This document shows positions 3,994-5,017 of a stretch of DNA of 5,017 bases, one piece after another (positions within the stretch are counted from its first letter, which is position 1; every line of letters begins with the position of its first letter). The stretch lies in contig JAQQAK010000434.1 in NCBI GenBank assembly GCA_028527945.1, positions 1-5,017 on the forward strand, in the 5' to 3' direction. The notes under the pieces were generated by a model. It had not been told where the DNA came from and made no database searches. It saw nothing but the letters and a program-made list of their open reading frames with translations. Source of the stretch: Spirochaetaceae bacterium (GTDB taxonomy: Bacteria > Spirochaetota > Spirochaetia > UBA9216). A program made the translations under genes and the position numbers.

Positions 3994-4931
3994 AAATAAA
4001 ATTCTGGGGAGTTAGAGGTTCAATTCCTACTCCAATGAATCAGGCTCAATTGCAGGGGAGAATTGCTGCAATTGTTCAAAGAATACAACCTTCGGATCTT
4101 GTGTCACAGGAAAGTCGTGATATTTTTATTGCTGGGCTTCCGGCATATTTAAGTGAAATAATAGGTGGTAATACAACCTGTATAGAAATTCGTCCAAGTG
4201 ATGACACTTGTATAATTATAGATGCTGGTACTGGTATCAGAACATTTGGAAATGATTTACTAAAGCGTCGAGAAAAGATAAAAAAGTTTCATATATTTTT
4301 TACGCATTTTCATATGGATCATATAACCGGACTTCCATTTTTTGAACCAGCATATAAAGAAGGAACAGAAATACATTTTTATAGTCCCCAAAAGCATATG
4401 GAAAAAGCTATAAATGAACAAATTCGTCTGCCGTATTTTCCTGTAACACTGGATGCTTTTATGGCAAAAATGTATTTTCATTATCTGAAAGAAAGTCCTG
4501 TAAATATAGGTACAGCACAGATAACATGGCGGGGCGTAAAGCATCCAGGAGGTTGTTTTTCATATAAGATAACTGAAAACAATAAAAGTTTTATATTTTC
4601 AACCGATACTGAGTTAATTCAACGTGATTTTAGAAGAAATGAAGAAAATACAAAATTTTACAAAGGAATAGAATTTATTGTGATAGATTCACAGTATACT
4701 TTAAGCGAATCTATTGAGAAGATTGACTGGGGGCATTCATCAAATAGTCTTGTTGTAGACTTTGCTTTGAGTTGGGATATTCCAAAGATTATTTTTTTTC
4801 ATCATGAGCCAAAACATGAAGACATGATGATTTATAAAATGTTAAAAACAGCAAAATGGTATAAGGATCGTGTCAAAAGCTCAAGGCTTGAGATAGGTGT
4901 AGCAAAAGAAGAAATGGAGATTGAACTTTGA
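3990..4931 (+). CDS. Metallo-beta-lactamase-fold hydrolase, PhnP/RNase Z-like
   Basis: A 313-residue cytoplasmic protein with the MBL fold. The first strand is KFWGVRGSIPTP, then GGNTTCIEI (59-67) and DAGTG (78-82). The metal motif is THFHMDH (His106, His108, Asp110, His111), with further ligand candidates His185 (HPGG), Asp206 (STDTE) and His271/272 (FFHHEP). GHSS (His249) is also typical. This set resembles phosphodiesterase-like MBL proteins related to PhnP, RNase Z and cyclic-nucleotide phosphodiesterases, rather than beta-lactamases or glyoxalases. Such enzymes hydrolyse phosphodiester bonds with two metal ions; the substrate here is unknown. Between GVRGS and GGNTTC there is a helical insert of about 40 residues (roughly 16-57) absent from the shortest relatives. 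No signal peptide is seen. A good GGAG supports the start, and the stop overlaps the TTG of the next gene by four bases, so the two are probably coupled. Confidence 0.9.
   Translation: MKIKFWGVRGSIPTPMNQAQLQGRIAAIVQRIQPSDLVSQESRDIFIAGLPAYLSEIIGGNTTCIEIRPSDDTCIIIDAGTGIRTFGNDLLKRREKIKKFHIFFTHFHMDHITGLPFFEPAYKEGTEIHFYSPQKHMEKAINEQIRLPYFPVTLDAFMAKMYFHYLKESPVNIGTAQITWRGVKHPGGCFSYKITENNKSFIFSTDTELIQRDFRRNEENTKFYKGIEFIVIDSQYTLSESIEKIDWGHSSNSLVVDFALSWDIPKIIFFHHEPKHEDMMIYKMLKTAKWYKDRVKSSRLEIGVAKEEMEIEL
4916..4919 (+). promoter_or_regulatory. Shine-Dalgarno of the right-edge TTG gene
   Basis: GGAG lies eight bases before the TTG at 4928, inside the last codons of the hydrolase gene. Together with the TTGA overlap it is the main support for an unusual TTG start. 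Confidence 0.55.
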
Positions 4932-5017
4932 TAGAATTGGATGGCATTAAAATAGTTGGTTTATATCTGCATTTAAAAGAATATGAGCATCAACTTGATA
5001 ATAATTTAAAAAAACTC
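4928..5017 (+). CDS. Partial gene with TTG start, unknown function
   Basis: An open frame from TTG at 4928 runs 30 codons to the right edge without a stop, beginning (M)IELDGIKIVGLYLHLK and continuing EYEHQLDNNLKKL. The TTG overlaps the hydrolase TGA as TTGA and has GGAG eight bases upstream. The frame has no ATG in the visible part, and the ATG at 4940 in another frame hits a stop after four codons. The visible segment looks like a strand followed by a charged helix, but I do not recognise the family. The coupling suggests it is co-expressed with the hydrolase. Confidence 0.55.
   Translation, partial: MIELDGIKIVGLYLHLKEYEHQLDNNLKKL

Noticed and set aside
4260..4544. Minus-strand open frame opposite the MBL-fold hydrolase
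   Set aside because: Antisense to the metal-binding core of a clear family member, no supporting start signals.

Overview
This is an AT-rich (roughly one-third GC by eye), tightly packed bacterial chromosome segment. I see no mobile element, CRISPR array, phage gene or defence cassette. Low GC, standard TTGACA/TATAAT-like promoters, tRNA genes without encoded CCA and the protein repertoire would fit a spirochaete such as a Treponema relative. That assignment is a tentative impression, not a demonstration.

Layout. (1) Positions 1-976, minus strand: a HAD-family phosphatase-like hydrolase (86-976). It is followed after one base by the first 28 codons of a gene for a membrane-anchored protein that runs off the left edge. 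(2) Positions 977-1038: a short AT-rich divergent intergenic region. (3) Positions 1039-2870, plus strand: a compact four-gene set with gaps of 18, 1 and 7 nt. It encodes a small three-helix membrane protein of unknown function, an AroH-type chorismate mutase with all expected active-site residues, a type I methionine aminopeptidase with all metal ligands, and a DUF1801 protein. (4) A perfect 19-bp bidirectional terminator (2917-2959) closes this set and the minus-strand tRNA-Thr(UGU) gene (2965-3038). (5) tRNA-Thr and a plus-strand tRNA-Tyr(GUA) gene (3236-3317) diverge from a very AT-rich block, each with its own credible promoter. tRNA-Tyr ends in an 11-bp hairpin plus T-tract. (6) Positions 3443-4931, plus strand: a YkgJ-type cysteine-cluster protein, a possible 25-codon small ORF, and a metallo-beta-lactamase-fold hydrolase. 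(7) From 4928, a gene starting with TTG overlaps the hydrolase stop by four bases and runs off the right edge.

Functionally these are housekeeping and small-metabolism genes: prephenate formation for Phe/Tyr, N-terminal Met removal, Thr and Tyr tRNAs, and several predicted hydrolases or metal proteins with unassigned substrates. The arrangement does not point to one pathway. The points most worth checking are the U-U mismatch in the tRNA-Thr anticodon stem, a hairpin in the ykgJ-like leader that covers one candidate ribosome-binding site, the small ORF coupled to the hydrolase, and the two edge genes. I found no convincing previously undescribed system.
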